Shown here in pieces: positions 24,925 to 36,830 of a DNA stretch of 64,000 nucleotides. Source of the DNA: Panax quinquefolius (Eukaryota; Streptophyta; Magnoliopsida; Apiales; Araliaceae); assembly GCA_020205615.1 (NCBI GenBank), contig CM035167.1, positions 61,135,436 through 61,199,435 on the forward strand, in the 5' to 3' direction. Under the pieces are notes generated by a model. It saw only the letters and a list, made by a program, of their open reading frames with translations, searched no databases and was not told the origin of the DNA. Position numbers and translations under genes: made by a program. How positions within the stretch are numbered: the stretch's first letter is position 1; every line of letters starts with the position of its first letter.

Positions 24925-27900
24925 ATGAAAAACTAGCGAGTAATCACTAGCATTCAGCTAGGAACCAAGTCATTCGAGAAATCTAAAAAGAAGTTCAGAG
25001 ACATTCTCAAACTTGTGAAGAAAGCTAGATTCTCAGAATGCCTTGAGGCTAGCACTCGAGGATATGATGATTTGGTTAAGGAGTTCTACTCAAATGCCTC
25101 CATAAACTCCGGAACCCTTTCTACCAAGGTTAAAGGTCAGTCTCTGAAGTTGAAGTCTTTTGACCTCAATCAATGCCTAGGTTTTCCTAACCAAGGGCTG
25201 AAGAACCTTGATGATGTCAATACTGAACAAGTAAAGGAGTTCATGGGGTACCAAAGAAACCCTAGTCTGAATGACATGAAGAAGAAGGAGTTTCCTAAAG
25301 AGTACGAGTTCCTTGCTGAAATAGTTAGAAAATGTATATCATGTCGGACACCCATGACATGACACAAGGTCTTGACCAACAGCTGAAGATAATGTCAGCA
25401 ATAGTTCTGAAGAAACAAATCAACTTTGGAGCTATCTTGTTCGATCAAATCTCTAAGTGGGTAGAAAAAGCTGAGATGAAGAAGTCCACTGAAAAACCCC
25501 TGACTAAGGTGTTTCATGGTAGACTGCTAAGTATTGTGCTGAAGAAGAAGCTAGGAGGAAAGATTAAGGATGATGAGAGAGAGCCTTTGAATGTTCACAA
25601 AGTGATGTCTCCACACTTATTTGTGAATTGGAAGAAGAACCCTAAGGAAAACCGAAGGCTGACAACTGGGAGCAGCAGCAGAGCCTTTGTAAAGAAGAGG
25701 AAAATAGAAGAGGCAGAGAGCTCTGAGTCTGATGACTCTATGACAGCAGAAATCACACCAGCCAGAAAGAAATCCAGAGGTGTGAAGAAAGCTGGTGATG
25801 TGAAGAAACCCCAGACCCTATCAAGAAGAGTCTCCACCAAAGTCAAAGATGAAGAAGAAAAAGGGCCTAACTGCTGAAACAACAAAGAGAAGAAGTAACA
25901 GATTACTTCAAGGCCCATTCAGCAAGAAAGCTAAGGTGGAAGACAAACTAGCCTCAACCTCCCAAAATAGTACATCTGCTGAAGAGAAGGACGTAGAGTC
26001 AGCAGAAGAAAAGGAAACTGATGTCAAGGCTGAGTCCTCTCAAACCAAATCCAAAGAAAGAAAGGTGAAGTCGGATTAATGAATGAAAATTCAAAGATCT
26101 CACGATAAAGAAGAAGAATGCTCAAGCCCCATGGCTAATTCTCAGAGTAGTCACTCTGCAAATGAAGAAGAGATTGAAGATGAACAAACTCCATCCCCAA
26201 ATGCAACTGCCCCAACAAGCCCAGATAATGGGTCAGACAATGTTGTCTCAAAAGAAGAAGAACATGCCCCTGCCCTTGCTAAACCTGAAGGAAGTTCTTC
26301 TGATAAACCAAAGGCTTCCAAGTCTGAAGAAGAAGAGGAGTCTGACTCTCCCATAGCTGAACCTCCAAGAAGAAGGAAGAGCTACAGACTGCAAGCCAAA
26401 TTTGCCTCCAAAAGGAGATGTGATCAATCAAATGCCCCCATTGAATTAATTGATGATGAGTCTGTATCACAGAAAGAAAGTTCTGAGAATGAAATGCAGC
26501 AAGAAGGATTCTCTGCTGGAAATGATCTGGATGGTTCAGGGTCTAAGAGAGAAGAGATTGAAAAAGATTCTTGTTCTGCACCACAGGAAGTAGATGAACA
26601 AGAAGATTATCCAGTTCTCTCTCCTGCAAGATTTAGCATAAGGATAGTAGTGGAAGTTTCAAATGAACTACCAGAGGCTCCACCAGAGAGATGGGTGAAC
26701 TATGGAAATGAGCAGCTCAAGGTAGTAAGAATGACTACCTTTGACATAGCTGAAAATTGGAATAACATGAAGCTAGACTGCTCGACCATTCTCTACAATC
26801 CTAATGACTTGCTGATGAGATGGTTCTTCCAGTGGATGCCATGGCTAAAGGCCCACACTGAAGGAGATGGAAGCTATCTCAGCTGGTGCTTCTCTCACTT
26901 TCCAAGCATGGAGCTGGTGGCTCAGAACTTCCCAAGGGTGAAGAAGTTTGCCACCAAAACGATCAAATACCAGCCTCACTTCAAAGTCTATCGACAGTCT
27001 GGCAATCACTATATCCCCTACGATCGTAGAGTGGACTCTGAAGGAAGAAGGAACATGATCAAGGAGATGATCGTAGAGTCTGGCCACTCTACTACTGAGA
27101 CTACTCAAATTCAAAGTCAGAAGCTTCCAACAACCCAAACACTACTCTCTGACATTCCCTCATCCTCAACCAGCAATTGGTACACAACGGTTGTTCAGAT
27201 TCTCCAAGATTTTAAAAATATGTCCAAGAATGAAAATCGTAAAGTCCAATCCAATGCTTAACCCGAAGCTGCCCAACAAGAGGATCAAACTATTTTGGAG
27301 CAGGAACTACTGAAGAGTTCTGATGAACTAAGTGAGAAAATATCTCTACTCACTGAAGAGTCACAGAAGCTGACATCAAAAGGAGATAATTCACTTCGAA
27401 ATGCACTTCGTTACTACGGTGGTGATGTATCTCTCAAACTCCAAGAGAGAGATAACATCTATCCGAAGGCCATACAACATCAAAAGGCAGAAGCTCTATG
27501 AGTTCAGAAGGCAAATGAAGAGCAGATCCAAGCCCTCTCTGACAAGATTGACGACCTGAAGCAGTCTTTCTCGGTGAAACTTGAGCTAGGCCAACAGGAA
27601 CTCAAGTTTGAAGTTGCCAACTCCTCCTACCTAATGGAGCAGCTTATGTCCAACATGGAGCAGCTCTCTCAAATGATTAATGACAAAAAAGGGAGAAAAT
27701 GAGGCATAGAAAGAAGAGGAGCAAGAGGCACTCAAAGAAGAGCAGAGGGACAAGAGAGAAGAAGTCAAAGAAGAAGACAATAGTTGCAAAAAAAGAATCA
27801 TCATCTGAGGGGGAGCCAAAAGATGATGATCACATGATCGCAGAGTCTGAGGGGGAGCATGTTCAGAAAGATGCTAAAGGGGAACAAAGCAAAGACAGAA

Positions 27901-27949
27901 GGTCATCATCCCAGGGGGAGCAAGAGCAAGAAAAAGAAACAGATGAGTA
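24925..27949 (+). pseudogene. R accessory ORF (putative plant transposon protein-like), unit 1, broken
   Basis: The frame begins at ATG 24925 but codon 4 is TAG (TGG in unit 2). It continues through LVKEFYSNASINSG..VKGQSLKLKSFDLNQCLGFP (25075-25200), a break near 25360, KKQINFGAILFDQISKWVEK and VFHGRLLSIVLKKKLGGK (25405-25560). A long charged Ser/Glu/Lys region follows, then PERWVNYGNEQLKVVRMTTF..WNNM (26690-26770), a C-terminal coiled coil (27290-27660) and a basic-then-acidic tail. The first part resembles the 'putative plant transposon protein' domain found in many plant retroelement ORFs. That assignment rests on pattern memory, not a search. An env-like or extra ORF of a Sirevirus is the alternative. 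It is disrupted by several frameshifts and stops. Confidence 0.6.
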
Positions 27950-28180
27950 ACTAATCATCAGACATCCTGGAAACACACATGGAGCCAAAGAGGTACATCT
28001 CTAACTAGTTAGGTATGTTCTAGATCAAGAATGTAAAGTGTCTAGATGTATAATTTGCCATATCTTTATAAATGACATTCATGATTATCTATTTTAGAAA
28101 TACAGCTGCTCATTATATATAAGATTCATTCATAACATGCATATGCAGTTATTGTTTTTGTCATAATCAAATAGGGGGAG
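27808..28180 (+). other. Repeated AGGGGGAG (multi-PPT) motifs, R unit 1
   Basis: Perfect AGGGGGAG occurs at 27808-27815, 27850-27857, 27913-27920 and 28173-28180, with near matches between (GGGAGA at 27692, AAGGGGAA at 27882). The last copy abuts LTR2 and is the probable polypurine tract. The others overlap codons for the acidic C-terminal tail. Arrays of PPT-like AGGGGGAG are a known hallmark of plant Sireviruses (Ty1/copia), which supports that origin for R. Confidence 0.7.
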
Positions 28181-28470
28181 ATTATCAGGATTAAACATTC
28201 GAATGATATTCCTATTTACATATGATTTGATTATGATATATATATATGAATGAATATGCAAGTATGCTTGCATTAAGAAAAGCTGTAAAGTCCTTTGATA
28301 GATAATAGAAACATGTGTACAAGGACTTAGAATGAATTGATCAAGTATGTTAGGTTGATCCTACATAAGCAAAATAGCTTTGTAAAGTCCTTAAAAAAAA
28401 TGATGTACAAGGACTATAAATATAGAAAGATCAATCATGTTAGGTTGATCTTATGATGTAATAGATAGGC

Positions 28471-29065
28471 TTGTCTGATCGTTGAGTACTGCACCAGAGA
28501 TCGTAGTCTTCCGGGAGAGTCAAGGATAACTCGAGAGCTATCGAGGCAAAATCGTAGTCTGCAAGATAGTAGATCTCAGAGTTCGTAGACTGCCAGGAGA
28601 AACGATGAAGGATCGTACTATATCAAGAAGAGCTTCCTCGGGATCGTAGTGTGCTGAGGAAGTCATGTTCGTAATCGTAGACACACCGCCACGAGCCGAT
28701 CAATATCCGCCGGGCCAAGTCGTAAACGAGACTACACTCGGAGTCGTAGAGTCTACCGATGCCGAAGCCAAGTCAAGGAACGTAGACTACACTAGAGATC
28801 GTAAAGTCTACTGATGCCGAAGCCATGTCAAGGATCGTAGACTACACTCTGAGTTCGTAGAGTCTATTGATTACATGCAGAGATCGTAGTCAAGCAAGAT
28901 CAGATGAAGACAACAAGCACAAGGTAGAAATAGTAGAGTGTCAAGATCTGATCTCAGGATCGTAGTGTCTGCACAGCCGAAGCTGAATCATAGAGTGAAG
29001 AACTACGACCTCAATAGAAGTGCTCACAATGCATAGGCAGAATCGTAGAGCAAGTATGATTCTCA
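28471..29065 (+). repeat. Dense ATCGTAG motif cluster in R LTR2
   Basis: GATCGTAG, TTCGTAG, AACGTAG or AATCGTAG followed by an (A/T)GTCT-like word recurs roughly every 25-50 bp, with more than a dozen copies. The counterpart in LTR3 is 45870-46460. The same word is spread over the R internal region, including inside the accessory ORF (27020 and 27070). Its even spacing upstream of the TATA box suggests cis-regulatory or structural repeats; no known factor is implied. Confidence 0.7.
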
Positions 29066-32000
29066 ACTAATGAGCACTTCCAGAATATCCAAAGGAACAA
29101 AGCCTCTGGTTGGCACTATAAAGATACATCCTACCTGAAGGGAACCAGAGAGCACTCAACGAATGGCATGCATGCTAACAGAAGATCTAAGCACCAACCC
29201 AATCTGCATCAAGATTAAGTTGTAAAGCCATTAGAGATGAAGTCTTCCACAAGATGATCATAAGACTTCAGTAACTAATTAATGAAAGTCAGCAAGTGCA
29301 GTAATTGTCAAGTGAACAGAAGACAACGATCTTGGAAGCAACCGAGATCGTAGTGTTTGCCAAACAAAGAAAGAACTGATGGAAAGTGAACCGAGATACT
29401 GGTTAGTCTCTGAAGAACAAGGCTAAAATGATTAAACGTAGGGTCAGTCCATTGATGATAAGTGAACGGGAGATCACAAGGAGAAAGAGAGCTGGACGGG
29501 CCACAAATCTGAAGTATCTTGCTATTCGGAGGGAACCCAGAGCAAGGAATTAGGCCATCACCACTCGAGAACAAATAAGCAAATAGAAGTGTTGAAACAC
29601 TCGCACAATAGAAGGAAGAGGTGTTCTACATCAAGATCCAATCAACACTCTTCAAGATCGTAGTGTTAACTCTACCAGTCAATGAGCAACACCGAACAAG
29701 ACACTACGATCAGGTCCTCGAAGACATACATCAAAATCGTAGAGTTCGAACACCCGAAGATTAAAGCATTGGCAACCGTTCAAACTGAAGGATGGTATTC
29801 GGACAAAAGCTTATTGAGAGCATCAATGCAAAAGGAAAACCTCTGATTGAGAAATCAGAAGGAGATAATAAAGTCTTCGACCTGCCCAAGACATTAAAGT
29901 GACAACTCTGATGGGGTAGGTGAAACAGTAGACTGCAATGTCAGATAAAGTATGTCATGTCACCTCAGCAGTCTACCTCTGTCAACTCGAGATTTGTGAA
30001 GATATTTGAATAGCCTTCAATAGCTACTTTCCAACGGATGGATTGGGAAGGAGTATAAATAGGGAAGAGCTTCAAAGATCGAGGGTTACTGGAGTTGCCG
30101 AGTTTGGAGTAAAAGGTGGACTATTCTAAACCAAGTGAAAAAGTGAAGTCCGAAGGCTCACTCTATGATCCACCAAGAACACTCAGATATATGCAAAGGA
30201 AGAAGTAGAAGTGAGAATTCTACTATGTAGAAGTGAGAGTTCTACTACAAGAAGAGTGTTCTGAACTGCCGAGAGAAAGAAGAGCATCGTGTCATCTTGG
30301 TATCCATCATGGGAAGACTCTAAGTACAATAGAGAAGAGCTCACAGTCATCTTAGCAAGTCCATCATTAGAAGATATCGAGTATCAAGAAGGGAGATCGC
30401 AAACGTCATCATGGTGGCAAGCATGAGAAAGTTTCTAAGTACCAAGAAGAAGAACTTACAGTCATCTTGGAAACCTATCATGCGTAATCCATCATGTATC
30501 AAGAGAAAGATCTTCAAGGAAGTTCATCAAGGATCATCCGGCGTGGTTGAGTAACTAAAGAAGTTGAGCATCATGCAACACTCAACTGCACTTCAAGGAT
30601 GATCACGCCAAGCTGCTAAGTATAGAAGATTTTCAGAGCATGAAGACATCTTAGCAGCTCAGCACCAACTCCAACAAACCAACAAACAAACAACGAAAGC
30701 CAGGGCCTGAGGGGTCCTTATCCGGAGGGACTAAACGAAGTTCCAAGCCTGCTGGGCTTGAAGAGTTCCTAGGTAACTGTGAGGGCCCCGAATCCGAGGT
30801 CCTGAATCACTGCGGATCTGGTTCGATCATTCTAACACTACTACTATATTTGCGGAAGATATAAATATAAATTGTTTATACATTAAACTTATATACTTTT
30901 CCCCAAGGTCGAGTAACCTTAACTTAATCACAATTTATAACTTAACTGACACATAACATGATTATCAAACTATACTATTACAAAACTAATCGCGCACATT
31001 AACTTTAATCTGGATCTGTCTTTAATCTTTCCTTGTATCTGACGCGTTCGTCTTAATCTGCAATGTTTATCATGATATAACAAGGGTGAGCATAAGATTG
31101 CCCAGCAAGTTTAAATTCAACAATATAACGATATATCATGATTGAAATGATTTGAATAATTGGTTGGCTATAATTCAACAATATAATTGTGAACTAGCAT
31201 GAACAAATTTAAGACTGAACAAGTATTATACATGAACAAATATATCTGAACCAACTGGTAATGAAGGTGATCAGCCTTTCATACCGACTTATACATCTGA
31301 TATGTATAGAGTACAATTCATGGCAACCAAAGAATGATTAACCATAAGCTTATCCGAATGAAACAACTCTTAGTAGAGTTAAGTAAAAAAATAAACTTGC
31401 TCGAATCAATTTGATTCTTACCGCTTACGCAATTTATATCGCTTTATCCAAGACCTAATATTAGTAATATAGATCTCCAATATTATAATAATATCATCAC
31501 AATATAATACTATTATATATATATATATATATATACATGGAATAACCTAAACACATAATACATAACACATAACCCTATCAGTCTACAACACACATAAAAC
31601 TCGGTATCAGGTCAAACTATTTCAGTCTGACTTGAACTCGATAAAATTCTAACATCCCGACGGTTTAGTCGGACTTTTATCGAGTCTAAGTTTAATTAAA
31701 CTCTGACTCTGACTAAACACTTAACCATTATCTACGATAATTTTAATAACAGTCGAAATATTTTTCGTAAGCTCGTAATAATTTTTAAATAATTATTACT
31801 ATTTATCTTGAATTTTCAATCATTAATACGTATTTAAATGAATTAAATACCACATAATTCTTTTATCATTAATATCTATTCATTATCAAATATTAATGAA
31901 ATACATGTCATAATATTATAATATATTTATAATATCATAAAGTATTTTTAATACTTTAAAATCATATTTATATAATTTTAAACACTTAAATTCATTATCG

Positions 32001-33013
32001 ATAATTGTTTTTATATTAAAATATTAATATTTTCATGAAAAAATATCAAAAGTTATATTTTATAACTTAAAATATTTTTATAATACTTAAATCATTTTCA
32101 TATGATTTTTAAATCATTTATTCTATTTTTCCATAATTTATTTAATATAGTTATTAAATAAACTAATTATCATTAATATTAATTAATTAATAAAATTCAT
32201 CACAATATATTAAAAGTCACTAAAATAACTTAAAATATTTTATTATACCATAATATTATTTTTCATGTATTAAAATCATTTTAAAATCATTTATTTAATT
32301 TTATAATTAAATAAATTAAATACCATTTATATTCCAAAAATATTTAATATTTATGAAATATACTTAAAATAATTAAAAGCTATTTTTCAGATTTTAAAAT
32401 AATTTTTTGAAATTTATTTTGTATTTTTAATAATTAAAAACCATTTTTTTCTATTTATTTAACTAAAATAAGTATTTTCCAAAAATAAGTGTTGCTATAG
32501 GGGCTTTAGGCGACAAATCCGTCGCTGTTGGTGTTCTTGAGCCTCAAGAACACTGACAGGCCGGTTCTCAAGGGTCATGGTTTGACCGTGTTTAATTTTC
32601 GTTCTAGCTTGTTTATGTCTCATCTAAGACTCACATCGTGTAGTAGGAATGTAGCACTACAATCTTCAATCATCGTTTGGGTCATAAAATATCACAACAA
32701 GAAGATCCGGGCCTCCAAAATAGTTGTCAGACGTGTTCTTGTGCCTAGAATCTCCAGCAGTGACAAGGGTCGCTTTTTGAGCCTTTACATCTTTGTTTTC
32801 AAGACTTTTTTAATGTGTTATAAAGGTGTACTCATGTAGTATTAATGTCAGTGTACAATTGTATAATATTAAAACATCATTACAACAACAAATACGAGCG
32901 ATCTAGACCGATCAAACTAGAGGTCAAGATCTGTTCTTCAACAAATTCTGGGTTTTCCATAATTGGTCTAAGGTAGTTGGTCAACACCGGTTTGACCGCT
33001 TATAATTTTAATT

Positions 33014-33330
33014 CACTACTACAAAACAGTAAATAGACAACGCAAAAAAAAACGTTTTGGTTTCAGTCAGAAAAACGTCGTGGTTAAGGGTGTTATCTAT
33101 TTGATACCCTTGCACAACATTTTTAAAACGTTGTAATTAAGCACAATCCACAACGTTTTTTTCTTAAAAAACGTTGTAGATTTATTTTCCATAAATTAAC
33201 ATATGCTTAAAAACGTTGTAGAATGTATGATTCCAAAACATTTTCTGAATAAAAACGTTGTAGTTTAATATATCAGATAACGTTTAGACACTTTCACACA
33301 ACGTTTTTAAAATGTTGTAGATTAAAAAAA
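33014..33330. repeat. Left subterminal repeat array of CACTA copy 2
   Basis: Words AAAACGTTGTAG, ACAACGTTTTT and AAAAACGTCGTGG repeat about eight times. Neighbouring pairs in opposite orientation form AACGTT-centred palindromes such as CAACGTTTTTTTCTT followed by AAAAAACGTTG. In CACTA elements such repeats bind the TnpA-type protein. The right array is at 36890-37071. Confidence 0.8.
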
Positions 33331-33599
33331 AAGAAAAAATTATATTTCACCTAAATTACCAATGCACCTGCAATATGCTAATGCCATAATATATAGCTAA
33401 AAACACAATTACAATTACACAATTACAATAATATTCTACTTTTTGCACTTCTGCTACAAAATTACAGCTGGTTGAATCTCTTATTCCTACTAGATTAGAT
33501 CACACCCAACAGAACAAGGAGAAATCCTTTACAACATTATAGTAAAAGATGAGAGAATCAGTAAGACCACTCTCAAGGCAAAGTCATCTCAGGAGGAAG

Positions 33600-33690
33600 C
33601 TGGTAATGGCACTCCACTTCCTTCCTTGCATCAAACCTTTTCATGGAATCCCTAACTGAATACAGTGGATTTTCTTGTTAATTTCTCACA
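33600..33690 (-). pseudogene. Possible further captured terminal exon (unrecognised)
   Basis: On the minus strand, after TTCAGTTAG (a possible acceptor), a short frame reads DSMKRFDARKEVECHYQLPP, then EMTLP and a stop. Its position downstream of the other captured exons and its clean stop suggest a captured last exon. I cannot assign the gene, and it may be chance. Copy 1 (about 3835-3925) carries it with several changes. Confidence 0.3.
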
Positions 33691-33996
33691 CCTGCCAAAA
33701 GATACATAATGACTTTAAATGTAAAAAAAAAAAGAAAAAAAAAAGTAATTGGTTAAAATGTCAAAAAACAATTGTTCTGTTCCAAAATTTTCCAATTCTT
33801 TCTTCTGTTCTGATCAACAACAAACACTTTCAGTTGCTAAACAGAGCAGTCTATGTTCTGCAGGTCTAATTAACACCAGAAAAGGAGGGAAAAACGAAGT
33901 AAAACTATATAGTTCTTATGACAAAGTCAGATACTTAATGGCTTTTCCTTCATGACAGTCTCAAACTAATTTCCTTATGTGAGTCTAAAGAGTTAC

Positions 33997-34143
33997 CTGC
34001 ATAATTTTCCTGGTAAATGTTAAAGATTTTCCTGATTTAATTAGGAAATCTGACATTGCCCCAACAATGTAGCCTGAAATTGCCATTGTTCCCCATGGGA
34101 CTGCACTAAACCATGCTGCTTGTTTCAAGTTCACATTGAACAC
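33997..34143 (-). pseudogene. Captured exon of a PHT4-family anion transporter
   Basis: This open exon is exactly 147 bp (49 codons), between an AAATAG acceptor and a GTAACTC donor. It reads NVNLKQAAWFSAVPWGTMAI, then SGYIVGAMSDFLIKSG and ends TRKIMQ. These are conserved blocks of plant PHT4 (plastid phosphate/anion) transporters of the major facilitator superfamily, covering a loop and one membrane span. No start, no further transporter exons and no stop are present, so it is a captured fragment. It is open in this copy and broken in copy 1. Family identity is from motif recognition. Confidence 0.85.
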
Positions 34144-34604
34144 CTATTTGAACAAATGTGAACAAAAAATTAATTAAATAAGATCAACATTCTGGAATAT
34201 TCAAAATAGGTAGGAATCACATTGAAATGATGTGGATAGACAGATGCAATAACAGATAATTTGACTGTGATCATATGGTTAACCCATCATAAATGTATCG
34301 CACCCGCCCATATCAAACTTTCCACATAAATCAAAGGAACAAACAGTTCATATATAAGAATGAGGAATTGCAAGAATGCTACCTATAATTGTACCCACCA
34401 ATTGCTTGCTAGGATATAGAAGCAACAAACAATAAAAGCTTAAGTATCACTTAAATGAATCCTTAGGTGCTAATAGTAAGTAATATTAAGAGATGAAGAA
34501 GGCTTAAGGTATCACTTAACGCAGGTCCAGAAGTCCCGTATTCTCCAATATTTTATTTGACCTTACTCCTCTGGGTTGGGATCTCTGAAACTTTCTTATG
34601 CTGA

Positions 34605-34675
34605 TCAATCACTCTTAACCTCTTGTGCTCCGATTTCTTGCAGATAATGTTCTGCTTCCAATGCTGCCATGCATC
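34605..34675 (-). pseudogene. Captured last exon of NADPH-dependent thioredoxin reductase
   Basis: After the acceptor TAATGCAG the exon encodes [18 protein letters not shown], then EVKSD and TGA, the typical C-terminus of plant NTRA/NTRB reductases (end of the FAD domain). It keeps the natural stop codon and some 3' sequence. The redox CxxC and nucleotide-binding domains are absent. It lies between the MYB fragment (upstream on this strand) and the PHT4 fragment, so a read-through transcript could splice onto it. Confidence 0.85.
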
Positions 34676-35247
34676 CTGCATTACATGAATGGAAATAAAC
34701 TTTAGATTGAATGAATATAAAGATAATGGTGAGTTATCACGCACATGACTATAAACTTTGCACCAGTAACAAACTATATGATAAAGCATAAGCTGTAGAT
34801 TGTGGAATTCAAAATCCTATTGCAAATCAGTAAAGGAGGAGCTCAATAAGATCTGGAAGGCGTTAGATCAAACAAGGTACTACTTTTAGTACTTCATTCA
34901 AAAGTTGGAACTTAGAAGTCCCGATCAAATAATGCCTAGAGTATGGCCACATAAGATTTCAGATGGTAAAATCACTACCAACTTCATACTTGAACAAGCA
35001 AATGGCATACACTAAATATGTTCCTGCAATAACCAGAGATAAAACATGTACCAACAATTCAGCTGAGTTTTAGCTTTCTTTCATTAAGTTTAGGTTGTGC
35101 TTCAAGTCAGTACTTTTGATAACCTCAAACTTTTGCTCTAGTAACAGAGGCAAGAAAACTAGAGTTCTACCTCTAGTAACATGGAGTCTTTGACAAACCA
35201 AATGGTTAATAAATATGGGCGAAAAAAATAAAGTTAAGACAAAATAC

Positions 35248-35380
35248 CTGCATGTTTAGGGAGAGATCGCCAGGTACCATGGCCATGTGTGGTTATGTAA
35301 TCAACAAGAATCTTGTCCTCTTCAGGAGCCCAAGAACCTTTCTTTACACCACCTTTGTCACAGCAAGGTCTTCTTCCCAT
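35248..35380 (-). pseudogene. Captured R2R3-MYB exon 1
   Basis: A 133-bp exon from ATG at 35380 to the donor AG/GTATTTTG at 35248, the canonical length and phase of R2R3-MYB first exons. It encodes [17 protein letters not shown], then [20 protein letters not shown] and RSLPKHAG, that is the N-terminus and most of the R2 repeat with two of its tryptophans. The second exon (rest of R2, R3) is not found downstream. The exon is fully open and preceded by 5' leader-like sequence joined to the formin fragment. On its own it could give only a truncated DNA-binding piece. Confidence 0.93.
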
Positions 35381-35451
35381 CTTCTAATCCCTCATATAAA
35401 TAAGGGATTACTTTATCCCATGACTGTACTAATCCCTCATAAACATATCAG

Positions 35452-35505
35452 TTTTAATCCCTTGATAATGGCTTGCATTTCTTCTGCTAAAGACTTCAAC
35501 TGAAT
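35452..35505 (-). pseudogene. Captured formin FH2 exon, second piece
   Basis: After acceptor CTTGCAG the sequence reads IQLKSLAEEMQAIIKGLK, then leaves the formin match, marking the capture breakpoint. It continues in phase from the exon at 35585-35656 across a short (79-bp) intron. The breakpoint lies about 70 bp upstream of the MYB start codon. Confidence 0.85.
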
Positions 35506-35584
35506 CTGCAAGGAAGACCCTTAAGCAGCCATTTTCTAGCAACAATGTTTGATATTGGTAGTGAGAAATGAATAGAATGCCAAC

Positions 35585-35656
35585 CTTTGATGCAGCTTCG
35601 AGACTAACAAGATCCTCGTGGAAGTCTAATAGAGCTGGCGACTTAGATGCAAGAAC
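35585..35656 (-). pseudogene. Captured formin FH2 exon, first piece
   Basis: A 72-bp (24-codon) exon between TTGTCAG and AAAG/GTTGGC reads VLASKSPALLDFHEDLVSLE and AASK, a signature stretch of plant class II formin FH2 domains just before the IQLKSLAEEMQAI segment. Both exons and the intron are kept, so capture was from genomic DNA, not from a cDNA. Confidence 0.88.
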
Positions 35657-36429
35657 CTGACAACAAAAAGTAATGAGATGAAATATTAACTCATAATTAT
35701 AACAAGATGCCAACACCACCAATATTAGGGGAAAAGGACTGACGAATAACAGGTAGTAAAGAGAAACAATGGCTTGTTATCATGTGCTGGAAAATTCTTT
35801 GTTTACTTCATTACCAATAAATCCAACAGAAATACGTGAATAATCTACTGGCATATGACAATGAGAAGGCCATTACAATGACAATGCAATATACTTGAAA
35901 GCAAAACCCCAGTCATCTTATAAACATAATTAGATACAGTACGCCTTAATAAAGTATAATTCTTAGAAATTAGGAAACATCTCTTATTAAGAGGAAGTGC
36001 AAAAATTGACAAAAACAGAGCGAGGTGGTTGTTGATTGCCGGGATGATTACAGAAACGCTAAGAATAGACAAAAGGCTGAAATTTTCAAAGTGCCCTAAC
36101 AAGAAAAGAGGGGGAGGGGGAGGATTAAGGGAGCCTGTGTGCTGCAAGGAAGATTTTTTGCACAATAATGAAGACAACAAAGCTAAGAAAATGGCTCTAA
36201 TAAAACAAGTCTTTTGCCTTTCCTATGAATTGAGATATATCAGACACCGTAGAACACAAAATTAGATTCTTTGAGCATAAATCAATTAGATAATAAAGAA
36301 CAAAAGAATCAACAAGACATTATAGAAGAGAGAAACAAAATTACATTTTGCATCAGCCGCAAACCCTAAATGAAAATTTTCAAATAATCAAATACTACAT
36401 ATTATCAAGTAAAGTATTACCTTAATCCA

Positions 36430-36830
36430 AAATTTGGTGTAGAGCCGAGCGAAATCAGGTAAGCTTGATATCGAAATAACGGATCTGGCAAATTCATACG
36501 GTGCAACTTCGATAGAAGATCAAAGAGCAGCGACTGTTTCCATTTGCAGCACTAAAATCGCAGCCCGAACCCAAAGGTTTCCACTACCCGAACCCTTAAT
36601 TGTCTCAAGCTCCGGCGGTGGTTTTGCCGTCTTCATCGGCGGTGTCCTTGTCAGAAACTTCTCTCGATCGGTTGGTTTGTACGATAGAGACGGTTGCAGA
36701 GCAGGTGGTCCGACCGAACCGGTGCTCAGCGTGCCGGAAGAGGGTCGAAAGGCAGGGAGAAAGGCAATCGCGAGGGAGAAGTTTCAGATCTCGCCTGGAG
36801 ACTGGGAGCCCTAGCATAAGAGTGATACTT
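36430..36830 (-). other. GC-richer patch at the head of the captured block (possible promoter or first exon, unrecognised)
   Basis: In contrast to the AT-rich surroundings this stretch is GC-rich and has open frames on the minus strand, ending in a possible donor AAG/GTAATACT near 36415-36423. It lies upstream of all captured exons and could be the 5' end of a further captured gene, supplying promoter and leader. I do not recognise the protein. Copy 1 (about 19030-19430) has frame-changing differences. Confidence 0.35.

Noticed and set aside
29308..29574. 88-residue minus-strand ORF in R LTR2
   Set aside because: Not kept in LTR3 (46700-46960), no domain, and it lies in the LTR.
33675..33955. 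Two overlapping plus-strand ORFs in the CACTA element
   Set aside because: They run antisense to the captured block, across a poly-A tract, and are not conserved in copy 1.
35248..35380. A working R2R3-MYB gene
   Set aside because: Only exon 1 exists; exon 2 and the R3 repeat are not found in the following 2 kb, and it lies within CACTA ends, so it is a captured fragment.
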